Assembly (NCBI GenBank): GCA_003669055.1 | Contig: RAYB01000002.1 | Coordinates: 124,001 to 188,000 of the forward strand | DNA from: a bacterium 1XD21-70 | GTDB taxonomy: Bacteria; Bacillota; Clostridia; Lachnospirales; Lachnospiraceae | Direction: 5' to 3' | Length of the DNA: 64,000 nt | Shown: positions 10,001-18,944 of the stretch, piece by piece | How the letters are laid out: each line of letters opens with the position of its first letter | Position numbering within the stretch: the stretch's first letter is position 1 | Made by a program: the position numbers and the translations under genes | The notes under the pieces: generated by a model | Database searches by the model: none | The model's input: only the letters and a program-made list of their open reading frames with translations | Told to the model about the DNA's origin: nothing

Positions 10001-10360
10001 TTACAGAAGTTCTTCCTTCTTCTCAAGGATCGCTTCCACTGCATTGCATGCCGGGCAGTCGCAGTATTTTGCCCCTGCCGCCTTGATCTGTCTGCCATGG
10101 GCGGCCACATTCTTTGCCGCTTCGGCGCCGAATACCTGGGCACCGGCCTCCGATTCTGCAAAAGCAATCAGCCCGTCCACCGGCATTATGTCCATCTCCA
10201 GCTGCGCAATCAGCTTTTTCGTCTGCTCTGCTTCCTGCTCTGTGCCCACGGCATCTAACCAGGCCTGCCCGGCGGCTCTTGCCTCCATGCAGCAGGTTGC
10301 AGCGCCAACCATTTCCTTTACCTTCCCGGCAACATAATCCTTTACATTCTGATCCATCAT
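10001..10360 (-). CDS. Small conserved protein with a CDCPAC motif, function unknown
   Basis: A 119-residue, mostly helical acidic protein starting MMDQNVKDYVAGKVKEM. It has a cysteine pair at TCC near residue 23 and a C-terminal YCDCPACNAVEAIL motif that could bind a metal or form a disulfide. I recall close relatives in Lachnospiraceae being auto-labelled as molecular chaperone Hsp90, but nothing here resembles real Hsp90 (no ATPase motifs, far too short). It sits 45 bases downstream of a MarR gene and is probably controlled by it. A GAGGG site precedes the start. Confidence 0.75.
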   Translation of the reverse strand: MMDQNVKDYVAGKVKEMVGAATCCMEARAAGQAWLDAVGTEQEAEQTKKLIAQLEMDIMPVDGLIAFAESEAGAQVFGAEAAKNVAAHGRQIKAAGAKYCDCPACNAVEAILEKKEELL

Positions 10361-10405
10361 TTTCCCTCTCTTTCTTCCCATACGGCATTGCCACTTTTGC
10401 TTCCG

Positions 10406-10849
10406 TTATGAGGGAATTTGGCCATACTGCCGAAGATTGTCGTAAATCCTGCCAAGCATGGCCTCACACTGCACGATCTCCTCTTTGGAAAACCCGGCAT
10501 AGACAATCCCGGACATCTGGCTGGACACGGCATCATAATCCTTTTTCAGGCTCCTGGCCTTATCTGTCAGGGCCAGCAAAGTCTTCCTGCGGTCACTGCA
10601 ATCTGACACACGGCAGACCAGCCCCAAAGCCTCCATGCGGTCAATCATGCTGGTAAGCGTAGTAGCCGCAAGGCCTGTCCTGCCAGCGATCTCCTTCAGC
10701 GAAATATTCTCTTCCTGCCACAAGACATAAAGGATCCGCCCCTGTGCCCCGTTAAAAGCGTCAATCTCCCGCTCGGACAAAATATGGTCAAAAATCCGGT
10801 CGCTGACCCGTTTTATCTGGGAAATCATATTCCCTGCCTGAATGTCCAT
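10406..10849 (-). CDS. MarR-family transcriptional regulator
   Basis: A 147-residue winged-helix repressor. The recognition region is NISLKEIAGRTGLAATTLTSMIDRMEALGLV, followed by the wing VSDCSDRRKTLLALTDKA, which is the classic MarR D-x-R-D/S-x-R pattern. The helical ends form the dimer interface. Its own promoter carries a perfect palindrome over the -10 region, so autoregulation is likely. The small CDCPAC protein gene follows on the same strand and is a probable target. Confidence 0.9.
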   Translation of the reverse strand: MDIQAGNMISQIKRVSDRIFDHILSEREIDAFNGAQGRILYVLWQEENISLKEIAGRTGLAATTLTSMIDRMEALGLVCRVSDCSDRRKTLLALTDKARSLKKDYDAVSSQMSGIVYAGFSKEEIVQCEAMLGRIYDNLRQYGQIPS

Positions 10850-10869
10850 AGAAATTCCCCCTATCCAGT

Positions 10870-10898
10870 ATTATACTATATAGTATTATTTCTGTAAA
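10870..10898 (-). promoter_or_regulatory. marR promoter with overlapping palindromic operator
   Basis: On the minus strand TTTACA (10893-10898) is 17 bases from TATAAT (10870-10875). The spacer and -10 contain the perfect 12-bp palindrome TACTATATAGTA at 10874-10885, the expected kind of site for a MarR dimer. Confidence 0.75.
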
Positions 10899-10971
10899 CA
10901 CCTTTTTCCGGCAAATTCCGAAGGGGACAGAACGCCCCAGGCAGATCCTGCGCCCCATAAAGCCTTATCAT

Positions 10972-11919
10972 CTACGGGTCACAGCGGCTGCAGGGAAGAT
11001 ACCCCCTCTCCATCAGTTCTTCCCGCTTCCCGGTGAAATATTCCCTGTTTTTCTCGTTCATCTCCTGGGCGCTTAAGCAGGACGGGAGGTGGAATTTCTC
11101 TGTGTTCGTATTAATCACATAATCCTGTTCCCCGGCCTGCCCTGCCTTTGCCGGCTCCCAGGACTCATCCAGCCAGTTATCCCCTGTGCTGTAATCAATC
11201 GTGATCCCTGGCTGCACATTGTAGCAATATACATTAAAGCAGACCCCTTGTCCCTCATCCTCCACGGAGTACCCCTCCATCAATACTCCAGAAGCAACCA
11301 GGTTCTCCCCCTCAAAATAAGGGGTGACACGGTAGAGCACATGGTTTCCCGTCTCGTCCACATATTCCGCCACCACATTCTCCCACGGCAGCATCCCTTC
11401 CACATTCATGTACCGCGTCCCTGTGATCAGGTTCTTCTCATTGGCGTTCTCCCCGGACAATTGGTAACCGATCAGATGGCAGCGGTTATACAGATGCTTA
11501 TCCGATATGATATCATAGCTAACCGTCTGCCAGCCCGTGGGCTTCACCCTGCTGATATTCCCGCGCTCCCCGGTCGGCATAATCTCCCGGCAGACATTGG
11601 CATAAGCCCCTGTGCAGCGCCCTAAGCTGTCCAGGTCGCCATAATCCTCAAACGGCTCCCTGGTAAGTTCTTCCTCTGTAAAAAAAGGAACCCCCTGGTT
11701 GACAGAAACGCTCGCCTCCCCCGCATACCCCGGCAGCCCCTCATACCAGCTGCCCAAAAGCGCGCCGCCCGGATTGCCCGTAAGTTCTGCCCCTTCCTTC
11801 CCTTTGGTCCATGCTTCCTTCCCCTCCGGGCCCTCCTGGAAAAACCACTGCCCCATAGAAGAAATTACAATGGCTACAAACAACAAAAATGTCCCTAACA
11901 ATGTTTTTTTATGCTTCAT
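10972..11919 (-). CDS. Secreted DNA/RNA non-specific endonuclease with C-terminal Cys motif
   Basis: A 315-residue exported nuclease. Residues 5-25 form a signal peptide or anchor. The central domain resembles DNA-entry nucleases (EndA/NucA-like): NRCHLIGYQLSGENANEKNL holds the catalytic R-x-H and the metal-binding Asn, with ITGTRYMNVEGM after it. The last 50 residues (INTNTEKFHLPSC...CSRCDP) match the small Ada-like cysteine module often attached to secreted Firmicute nucleases, with cysteines in the pattern C-x(n)-C-x2-C. It probably degrades extracellular DNA or takes part in DNA uptake. It stands alone on the minus strand. Confidence 0.85.
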   Translation of the reverse strand: MKHKKTLLGTFLLFVAIVISSMGQWFFQEGPEGKEAWTKGKEGAELTGNPGGALLGSWYEGLPGYAGEASVSVNQGVPFFTEEELTREPFEDYGDLDSLGRCTGAYANVCREIMPTGERGNISRVKPTGWQTVSYDIISDKHLYNRCHLIGYQLSGENANEKNLITGTRYMNVEGMLPWENVVAEYVDETGNHVLYRVTPYFEGENLVASGVLMEGYSVEDEGQGVCFNVYCYNVQPGITIDYSTGDNWLDESWEPAKAGQAGEQDYVINTNTEKFHLPSCLSAQEMNEKNREYFTGKREELMERGYLPCSRCDP

Positions 11920-12053
11920 CCGCTACCGTCCTTTCCTATGCCCCAACATTCCCCCAAAACAGACAGAGTATATTCTATCACAGCATAAGGATGCTGGCAA
12001 TAAAAAGAACCGCAGGGATGCCAAGGATAAAATCCCCTGGCCCGCCGCTTCCC

Positions 12054-13178
12054 TTAAAACCGATCCCCGCAAAGCACCCTGGCAATGCCCCCGGCATACT
12101 TCCTCGCCCTTTGCCCCACATTTTCTGCCTTTCCCACACTCCCCGGCTCATTCGCAACCGCTGTCAGTGCAAAGTAAGGCGGAAGGATGAAGGTTTTGTT
12201 CATGCAGACCGCATCGATTAGCTGGGCAGCCACGATATCCCCTCCGCTGTAGCCGGACACAATGACGGAAAACAAATATTTTTCATAAAACTGCCGTTTC
12301 CGGTAAAGGGCTGTCATCCGGTTAATAAAGGCCGTCAGGTTTGCCCCCAAAGCATCGTTGTAATTCGGGCAGAGAAGCATCAGCCCGTCGCAGGATTCCA
12401 GGGCAGGATATACGCCATCCACGATCACCCCGCCGTAATAGCACTGCGTATTCTGCCCATATGTCAAGCAGGTATCGTAAGAACACCCCAGGCAATCCTT
12501 GATCTCCCCGTTGCGGAAAAAGATTTCCTGGATCCGGCAGCAGCCTCCTAAATGCTTTTTTACCATTGACCACAGCATATAGGTGTTGGAAACCCTGGTA
12601 TTGCAGGAGTGGAGGCACAATAGCTTGGGGTTCCTTTTGGGCGCGGCAGAAAAACAGGCAACCCTCAAAGCCAGTTCCCGGATAGCCTCCTTGTAAGCCT
12701 CTTCCGGTGAAATCCCCCTGACCCTGGCAGCCACCGAAAAATTGGCAAGGCCCTTCGTGGCCTCTGCCAGAGGGCGCCCCACAAAAAGGCACCCCGAACG
12801 GTTGGCGCTGAAAACAAATTCCCTGGCAACCGCCTTGGTGTACAGCTCGCCCTCCCCGTCCACCACAAGCCCGGCAATACTGCCGTCAAACCCGCCCTCC
12901 ACCTGCCGGATCATCCAAAGCATGGAATAAAGTTCCATGCAAATCCCTGTTGCCCCGATATCAAACAGAAAAAGGATCCTGGCATTTTGGAAGCCTTTGC
13001 TGCAAAAACGTGAAAAAAAACCTTCCACATCCCGAACCCACTCTACCGTAAACCCTTTTGCAGTTTCTTGCAAGGCACCGTCAAGCGGCAAGCCCTCCAT
13101 CACCCCGGATGCTATCCGGCAAAGCCTTGTGCCTCCCTCCCTGCCCGCTGCCCCGGGCATAACCACAGTCAATTTCAT
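12054..13178 (-). CDS. Flavodoxin-fold NAD(P)H oxidoreductase with an unassigned N-terminal domain
   Basis: In this 374-residue protein the C-terminal ~180 residues form a flavodoxin-like FMN reductase: LLCLHSCNTRVSNTYMLW is the phosphate-binding loop, CLGCSYDTC a cysteine-rich active loop seen in iron-sulfur flavoproteins, and LMLLCPNYNDALGANLTAFI the second FMN loop. The first ~190 residues match nothing I recognise, though ILFLFDIGATGICMELYSML suggests a Rossmann-like core. The start is ATG at 13178, overlapping the upstream gene's stop as ATGA with GGAGG 7 bases before; an ATG at 13184 is less well placed. Translationally coupled to the MDH-like gene. Confidence 0.72.
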   Translation of the reverse strand: MKLTVVMPGAAGREGGTRLCRIASGVMEGLPLDGALQETAKGFTVEWVRDVEGFFSRFCSKGFQNARILFLFDIGATGICMELYSMLWMIRQVEGGFDGSIAGLVVDGEGELYTKAVAREFVFSANRSGCLFVGRPLAEATKGLANFSVAARVRGISPEEAYKEAIRELALRVACFSAAPKRNPKLLCLHSCNTRVSNTYMLWSMVKKHLGGCCRIQEIFFRNGEIKDCLGCSYDTCLTYGQNTQCYYGGVIVDGVYPALESCDGLMLLCPNYNDALGANLTAFINRMTALYRKRQFYEKYLFSVIVSGYSGGDIVAAQLIDAVCMNKTFILPPYFALTAVANEPGSVGKAENVGQRARKYAGGIARVLCGDRF

Positions 13179-14074
13179 CCCCATTCCTCCATCTTTTGGT
13201 AGGACTCCTCAAGCCTGGCAAACAATGCCTCCGGCAAAGGCGCATCCTCCCAGGCGATCCCCATGGACGTGGTACGGCTCCTCCCCCCAAAATACACCCC
13301 TCCAAGGTAATTGGAGCAAAAACTCCAGCGGCCTTTCAGGATCTGGAGGACAGCCATTGCCCCGGAAGAAAGCGCCGGGGCGATATAGGGCTTAAAGCCT
13401 GCTTTCCTGATCTCCTGGTTGGCCTCCAGCACCAGCCTGGTAAGCTTCCTTGACCGCTCATCGTCATAACCGATCTCTGTAATGTCATTGGCAACAACCA
13501 GTTCCTGCCCATGTGCCCCAAACACCCTCCCGGAAATAAGGTAATCCTCAAATTCCCGGCTCTGCCTGGCATGGAATACTGCCCTGGCATTCATCACCCC
13601 CAGCCCGCAGCCCGTGACCTGATAGGGGTGCAGGGGATGGCTCCCCTTCCCGGAACTTTTAAGCACTGCCTTGCACAACCGTTCCACCGGGTCGGACACT
13701 ACCACAAAAAGCCCGGAAAAATGCTCGTCTGCCGCCTTCTTGGCATACCAGGAAATGATACTCTCGTTTGCCTCAAACTGTGCCATCCTCACATCCCTGA
13801 CCCCGCTTCCCACCGCCGGTACGGACTTGGCCACGCAAAAGATAAACACATCACAGTCAAAAAGCTTTTTCTCCTCTGCTATATATACCGGAGGGAAGGG
13901 GGCATCCTCAAACGGCCGGACGATCTGGTTTAATTCCAGGTAAAGCCTTTGGCACAAATTCACATTCACATCATAGATCCCGATGTTCCGGATCACCTCC
14001 CTCCCCAGCAGAACCAAGCCGGAAAGTAGGGTGCTCCCCACATCCCCCAGCCCTGCCACTACCACTCTCTTCAT
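13175..14074 (-). CDS. Lactate/malate-dehydrogenase-like NAD(P)-binding protein
   Basis: A 299-residue protein starting MKRVVVAGLGDVGSTLLSG, an NAD-binding GxGxVG loop of the LDH/MDH type. CDVFIFCVAK, GSGVRDVRMAQFEANESII, VVVSDPVERL and FGAHGQELVV follow in the order of LDH/MDH blocks (ITAG, R..L...N..I, SNPVD, GEHG). The divergence is high, so the substrate is uncertain. The start at 14074 is chosen because a GGGAGG lies 10 bases upstream and the fold begins there. It overlaps the flavodoxin-fold gene by 4 bases and lies 115 bases after the giant fusion gene. Confidence 0.72.
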   Translation of the reverse strand: MKRVVVAGLGDVGSTLLSGLVLLGREVIRNIGIYDVNVNLCQRLYLELNQIVRPFEDAPFPPVYIAEEKKLFDCDVFIFCVAKSVPAVGSGVRDVRMAQFEANESIISWYAKKAADEHFSGLFVVVSDPVERLCKAVLKSSGKGSHPLHPYQVTGCGLGVMNARAVFHARQSREFEDYLISGRVFGAHGQELVVANDITEIGYDDERSRKLTRLVLEANQEIRKAGFKPYIAPALSSGAMAVLQILKGRWSFCSNYLGGVYFGGRSRTTSMGIAWEDAPLPEALFARLEESYQKMEEWG

Positions 14075-14189
14075 CCATCTGCCGCCTCCCTGTACCCAGG
14101 AGATATGGCAGTTCGCCAAAAGGCCGTTTTTTGCTCCCTGCAGGTCGGTTATCCTTTTATTCCCCTTCACCCTACAGCCCCCTTTCTTC

Positions 14190-17100
14190 TTATTGCCAGC
14201 CGCTTCCCTTGTCCGTGCCGCACAGGCACTTAAACCTTTTTAGCCTCTGCTGCTCGCTATGCAGGCACTCTGCCGCAGTCCGGCCGGAGATTTCCACCGG
14301 CCGGATATCGGGATACCTAGGCTCCGCCATGACCTCCCCTAAGCGGCCCACCGTCAGCCTCCTCCCGCTCATCTCCTGATAGATCCGTTCCACCTCTTTC
14401 AGGATTGCCTCCGCATTGGAAAGGCACAGCGCCGAAAAAACATAAAAATCCCCCGGCTCCACGTCACATAAAAAATGCGGGATCTGGTAGGGGAGGATGT
14501 CATTGACCGACGGCAGCAGAGTGGCGCCGATCCCCTCCCCCTCCTCTTTCCTCACGCTCTCCCCGCCGATAAAGGGATAAAACCCGGATTCCGTAACCCA
14601 GGCTTTTATGTTGGGGATAAAATAGGCACACTCCACCGGTTTCTTTTTCCGGCAGGCAATATCCCTGCCGTTGCCTGACATGGCGCCCACAATAATTTTC
14701 TTCACCTCCACCCCCACCTTCTCCAGGATGGGTTCTATCCCTTCCATGCGGTAGCCCTCATGGTACAGGTCATCCACCAAAAGCACCGGCCGACGAAAGG
14801 AGCGCAGTATCTTTACCTGGGTATAAAGGTCTGCAAAATTGGGGTACTCCCGGATGGTAAAGCCCGACAAATCCGGCTCATAGATCTTCTCCGTGTCAAG
14901 GGATTTGGTGACACAATCGGCGGCTAACATCCCTCTTAGGATCTTGCCAAAAGGGACACACATATTCTCCCCTGCCTGCGAAAAGGCCGACAGCCGGGGC
15001 GCATCATGGTTCTCCTTGGCAATCATTTTCAGCACCCGGTGGTTTACTACCTCTGACTCCAGGCGCAGCACCAGGTTCCCCGGATATAAGGAGGCCAGGG
15101 CACTTTGCAGAAGCTTTCTTTTTTCCTCCATCAGTTCTGCTATTGCCTCATGGCTGCGGAACGGTTCCTTCAGGCACATCTTGGCGTCACAAAACAGCAA
15201 AAGCGGATTCCTCAGATCCACAAGAAAGCCGCCCTTTCCTGCCGGGATGCGGACGAATCCCTGCCGCATCAGAAGTTCCCTGCTGTCTGCCGGGCACAGG
15301 CAGACGGCGTAGGTATATTCCTGCTCCAAACAGACGGCCAGCATCTCTGTCAGCGCCAGCTGCCCGTATCCCTGGCTCTTGCCCCCGCACCGCTCATAGA
15401 TGCCGCTGATCCAGGCAATCCTGCCGGAAATATGTTTCCTTAACCAGGCTGTCAGTTTTTCATCCCCGCATTCCTCATAAAGCCCGCAAAAACTCACCGG
15501 GTGGAAAAGCACGGCGCCCACCATCTGCCCATATTGCTTTTCATCCCGGATCCCCACCAGCTGTTCCCGGCACAGCCTTAAGGCAAAATCCCCCCTTCCA
15601 TGGTTCCAGTCCTCCTTCAAAAGCCCTGCCGCAAGTTCCCTTAAGATATCCTCTGGAACCGTCTTTTGGTAGATCCGGCTGATCGCCCGGCTTGTCATGG
15701 TTAACTTGAATACAGGCTCCCTCCTGTACAGGCCATATTCCTCTATATAATTCTGCACGTTAGTGTCCACCAGGTTGGAGATATCCCGGTTTAAATCCAC
15801 ATATTCCCGGATCCTGCTGGAACTGACCCCTTCATATTTTTTCGGCAGCGCAAGGGCCAGAACCTCCCCCTTTATACGCTGTGCGCAAATCCGGCTTTTG
15901 TCCTCCCCGCCGCGGTTAAACACAATATGGGGGAATGAGTGGACAGAATTTTCCTCCGGGCTCTTTTTATATGCGGAAGCATTTTCCACCACGTCACTGC
16001 CCACCGCCAAATAGACCTCCCTGTGGCCGAAAAGATCCCTCAGCTTCCTTAAGTCCTCCGGGTTTGCAATGTTCACCACCATATTTTCCGGGAGCAGATA
16101 GACGTCGTTTAAATCTGCGATAGACATTTTTACAATCTGCTGCCGGATTTTGTATGGCTGCACCCTCTTTGACCAAGAAAACTCGTCCAAGGCCAGTAAG
16201 ACCCTGAACCCGCGCCCCTGGATCTCCTCCACAATGCCTTTATGCCCCAGGGAAAATGGGTCAAAAGTCCCCGGGAAAAATGCAATTTTTTTCTCCTTTT
16301 CCTCTGGAAGGCTCCCAAAGCCAAGGGAATAATCTGACAGGAAACGGTAAATATGGTTTAACACGGCACCGTAATTGTAGCGGCACAGACGGTTGGTCTC
16401 CTTCCCCATCATGCTCCTGAGTTTGCGACCCATGGACAGGAAATATTCTGCCTTCCTCTCCAGGGGAAGCTGCGGGTTTCCGAAAATGCTGTGCCCTATC
16501 ACCCAGAGCGCTTCCAGGCTGACCTCTGCGGCGTAATGGGCAGCTCCCCTTAGCAGCATCCCCTCCAGCTGCACGCGGATCTTTTGCGGGAGCGGATGCC
16601 CGCTAAGCTCCGGCTGCCCCTGCCCTCCCCCACAGGGATGCCCCGCAATCACGCCGATAGTGTCAAGCGTCACGATCGCCACATTGAAATTGGTGCTGTC
16701 AACCATTGAGCGGAACCGTTCCAAAAGCTTAAATTGGGAGTATTCCTCCAGGTGGAAAAACATCTTCCCCAGGTAGGCCGGGATGTACTTGGAAGTGGAG
16801 TACTCCCCGATCTCCAGCCCACGGAGCAGTTCGAGGGCAAGTTCGTATTTTTCCGTATCGGCAAGCTTGGGCAATAAATGGAGCAGGTTGTCGCCTGCCA
16901 AATATTTGATGACGACCCGGTCGCTGGCCTGGAGCATGTTCACGAAATGCACCCCCAACTGGAAGCATGCCCCCGCCTGCCCGCCCTGGCAGGCTTTATC
17001 CAGGATCTCTAAGTTAACCTGCTTGAATATCCAGGGAACCTCGATCCTCTGGTTTTCCATCAGTATTTCCGGCACGGCTGCCGGATCCAGCCAAAAAAGC

Positions 17101-18938
17101 CCGCTCTCCTGGTATCCCTCCCTGCAATATCTTCTTATTTTTTCTATCAGGTATCTGCAGCAGGCCGGGATGTCCCTGCCCGAAGCCAAGGCAGTCCCCA
17201 GCCAGGACAGCTCCTTCGGATCCGGGATCCAGCCCTGCTCCAGCCACTGCACCAAAAACTGCAGGGCAGCGGTAAAGATCTCCGGATCCCCCTTCTCCAT
17301 GGCATTCCATGCAAAGCTTAAAAGGGTTTCCCTCTGCCTTGCCCCGCAGCGGCCATACGGGATCACAGCCGCACAATCCATCAGGATAAAAGCCAGCAGC
17401 CCGGAATCCGGCCGGTTGCGGTAATAACTCATCAGAACCTCTAAGTATTCTTCCCCGGCTGAGGCGTTTGCCTGTTCCAGGACTGTGGTGAAAACCGATT
17501 TCATGGAAAAACCGATCCAGCGCTTGTGCTGCTGCGTGATCTTGTGGTCCGGAATCAGCATCCTCTGCAGCGCATCCGCCCACACCTCCCTCGACGACAG
17601 AGCCGGTTTTGGCAGGGATACATCCTCCGGAACCTCCTTCTGGTACCTCTCCTCAACCGAGACAATCAAACGCCCGGTGATCCTGGCCGCATGGCGCCGG
17701 ATATCTCCGTCCCGGTGCATCTGCATCTCATAAAGGAAACGGATCACAGCCACCTTTTGCTCTGCTGACATATATGTAGAATACTCATCGAGTATATTTA
17801 AATAAATCCTCACATTCCGCCAGTTCTTCTCGCTTTTTGCCTCATCCAGAAGATTCATGAATTCCGGCCTGCGCTGGATCCTGTGCATAATGGCGATATT
17901 GGAAGCAATAGCACGGAATTTGAACTCTTCTGCCAGTTCCGGCATTTCCAAAAAGCCGTTTCCCTTGCCGGGCACGGCAAAACGCTCCCCCTCTCCCTTT
18001 AACCCTACCGATATCCCCCGGCTTTTGAGGAAATTTTCAAAATCCTTCAGCTTGGAAAATACCTTCCCATAACGCCTGCGCTTCTTCTCATCCACATTGT
18101 CCAGCTTCCCTAAAATCACGTCATAGGACTCATCCAAAGACCAGAAGCAAACGTTTTCTTTTTGGTTTTTCCTTACGCTTTTCACCCGGAAATCCGCATA
18201 GATCAGCAGAAGGTTCTCCACGGACAAATTCTCCAGTTCCAAATCCCAGGTGGAATGGTTGGCCGCAATGTGCCCGATGGCATCCAGGCGGAATCTTTCG
18301 GCAAACTGCCTTGTGTAATAGTAATGCAGATAGGGAACCCGCCCTGCCTCCGCAGGGCGGCAGCCGAATTTCCCCACGTCATGGAGGATGGCTGCCGCCG
18401 AAAGCAGAGCCAGGTCAACAAAGACGTCTGTGTGCCTTAACTGCCTGGCCACGGACATAGCCACATGGTGCACCCCGGCAATATGCCCCAATGTGTCAAA
18501 CGGGGTAACCTCCCTGGCAATGCGCATGAATTCATAAAGACGGTTCTTGCCGTAGCTTTCCTTAAACCGCAGGTATTCTTCCCGGATGCCGCTCTCCGCC
18601 AATTCCTCCTCAGACAGATAGGCAAAATCCCGGCAGGGGTCAAAAGGCAACTCCCTTCTCTCCCGTTCCATCAGTTCCCCCAGCACATCAAAATAGAAAT
18701 CAAAGCAGGGCTGCAGCTTTCCTGCCTCCCCCGCCTGGAAGTTATCCGGGAAATACGCAGACAGGCAGTGTTTATACAAGGCATAAAGCCAGTTGCCCGG
18801 CGACGGAACCCTTCCTTTGAGCTGTTCCATCACCGGGCGGCACATGCCGAATACCTGCCTTAAGTCCACTCCCTGGGGAGGTAAAAGGTAATTTTCCAGG
18901 ATTGCCCTTTTTTCATCGGCGATATTCATGATATTCAT
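14190..18938 (-). CDS. Giant HD / nucleotidyltransferase / GNAT-like / PRTase fusion protein
   Basis: A 1582-residue cytoplasmic protein with at least four modules. Residues about 150-250: an HD phosphohydrolase-like domain (HHVAM at 157, HDVGK at 186-190). Residues 250-870: helical repeat-like linker. Residues 885-1070: a cytidylyltransferase/NadD-type domain with GTFDPFSLGHKG (890-901) and SSSRIREYV (1039-1047). Residues about 1080-1240: weakly GNAT-like. Residues 1290-1460: phosphoribosyltransferase-like with VLLVDDLYHEGYRMEG (1385-1400) as the PRPP loop. The NadD-plus-PRTase pairing suggests pyridine nucleotide synthesis or salvage, but the substrate is not proven. Its ATG is 6 bases after the glutamate dehydrogenase stop. 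I know of large proteins like this only in Clostridia. Confidence 0.8.
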   Translation of the reverse strand: MNIMNIADEKRAILENYLLPPQGVDLRQVFGMCRPVMEQLKGRVPSPGNWLYALYKHCLSAYFPDNFQAGEAGKLQPCFDFYFDVLGELMERERRELPFDPCRDFAYLSEEELAESGIREEYLRFKESYGKNRLYEFMRIAREVTPFDTLGHIAGVHHVAMSVARQLRHTDVFVDLALLSAAAILHDVGKFGCRPAEAGRVPYLHYYYTRQFAERFRLDAIGHIAANHSTWDLELENLSVENLLLIYADFRVKSVRKNQKENVCFWSLDESYDVILGKLDNVDEKKRRRYGKVFSKLKDFENFLKSRGISVGLKGEGERFAVPGKGNGFLEMPELAEEFKFRAIASNIAIMHRIQRRPEFMNLLDEAKSEKNWRNVRIYLNILDEYSTYMSAEQKVAVIRFLYEMQMHRDGDIRRHAARITGRLIVSVEERYQKEVPEDVSLPKPALSSREVWADALQRMLIPDHKITQQHKRWIGFSMKSVFTTVLEQANASAGEEYLEVLMSYYRNRPDSGLLAFILMDCAAVIPYGRCGARQRETLLSFAWNAMEKGDPEIFTAALQFLVQWLEQGWIPDPKELSWLGTALASGRDIPACCRYLIEKIRRYCREGYQESGLFWLDPAAVPEILMENQRIEVPWIFKQVNLEILDKACQGGQAGACFQLGVHFVNMLQASDRVVIKYLAGDNLLHLLPKLADTEKYELALELLRGLEIGEYSTSKYIPAYLGKMFFHLEEYSQFKLLERFRSMVDSTNFNVAIVTLDTIGVIAGHPCGGGQGQPELSGHPLPQKIRVQLEGMLLRGAAHYAAEVSLEALWVIGHSIFGNPQLPLERKAEYFLSMGRKLRSMMGKETNRLCRYNYGAVLNHIYRFLSDYSLGFGSLPEEKEKKIAFFPGTFDPFSLGHKGIVEEIQGRGFRVLLALDEFSWSKRVQPYKIRQQIVKMSIADLNDVYLLPENMVVNIANPEDLRKLRDLFGHREVYLAVGSDVVENASAYKKSPEENSVHSFPHIVFNRGGEDKSRICAQRIKGEVLALALPKKYEGVSSSRIREYVDLNRDISNLVDTNVQNYIEEYGLYRREPVFKLTMTSRAISRIYQKTVPEDILRELAAGLLKEDWNHGRGDFALRLCREQLVGIRDEKQYGQMVGAVLFHPVSFCGLYEECGDEKLTAWLRKHISGRIAWISGIYERCGGKSQGYGQLALTEMLAVCLEQEYTYAVCLCPADSRELLMRQGFVRIPAGKGGFLVDLRNPLLLFCDAKMCLKEPFRSHEAIAELMEEKRKLLQSALASLYPGNLVLRLESEVVNHRVLKMIAKENHDAPRLSAFSQAGENMCVPFGKILRGMLAADCVTKSLDTEKIYEPDLSGFTIREYPNFADLYTQVKILRSFRRPVLLVDDLYHEGYRMEGIEPILEKVGVEVKKIIVGAMSGNGRDIACRKKKPVECAYFIPNIKAWVTESGFYPFIGGESVRKEEGEGIGATLLPSVNDILPYQIPHFLCDVEPGDFYVFSALCLSNAEAILKEVERIYQEMSGRRLTVGRLGEVMAEPRYPDIRPVEISGRTAAECLHSEQQRLKRFKCLCGTDKGSGWQ

Positions 18939-18944
18939 AGTAAT

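Noticed and set aside
10001-10360. Hsp90 chaperone label for the small CDCPAC protein
   Set aside because: It has 119 residues and none of the Hsp90 ATPase or middle-domain features.
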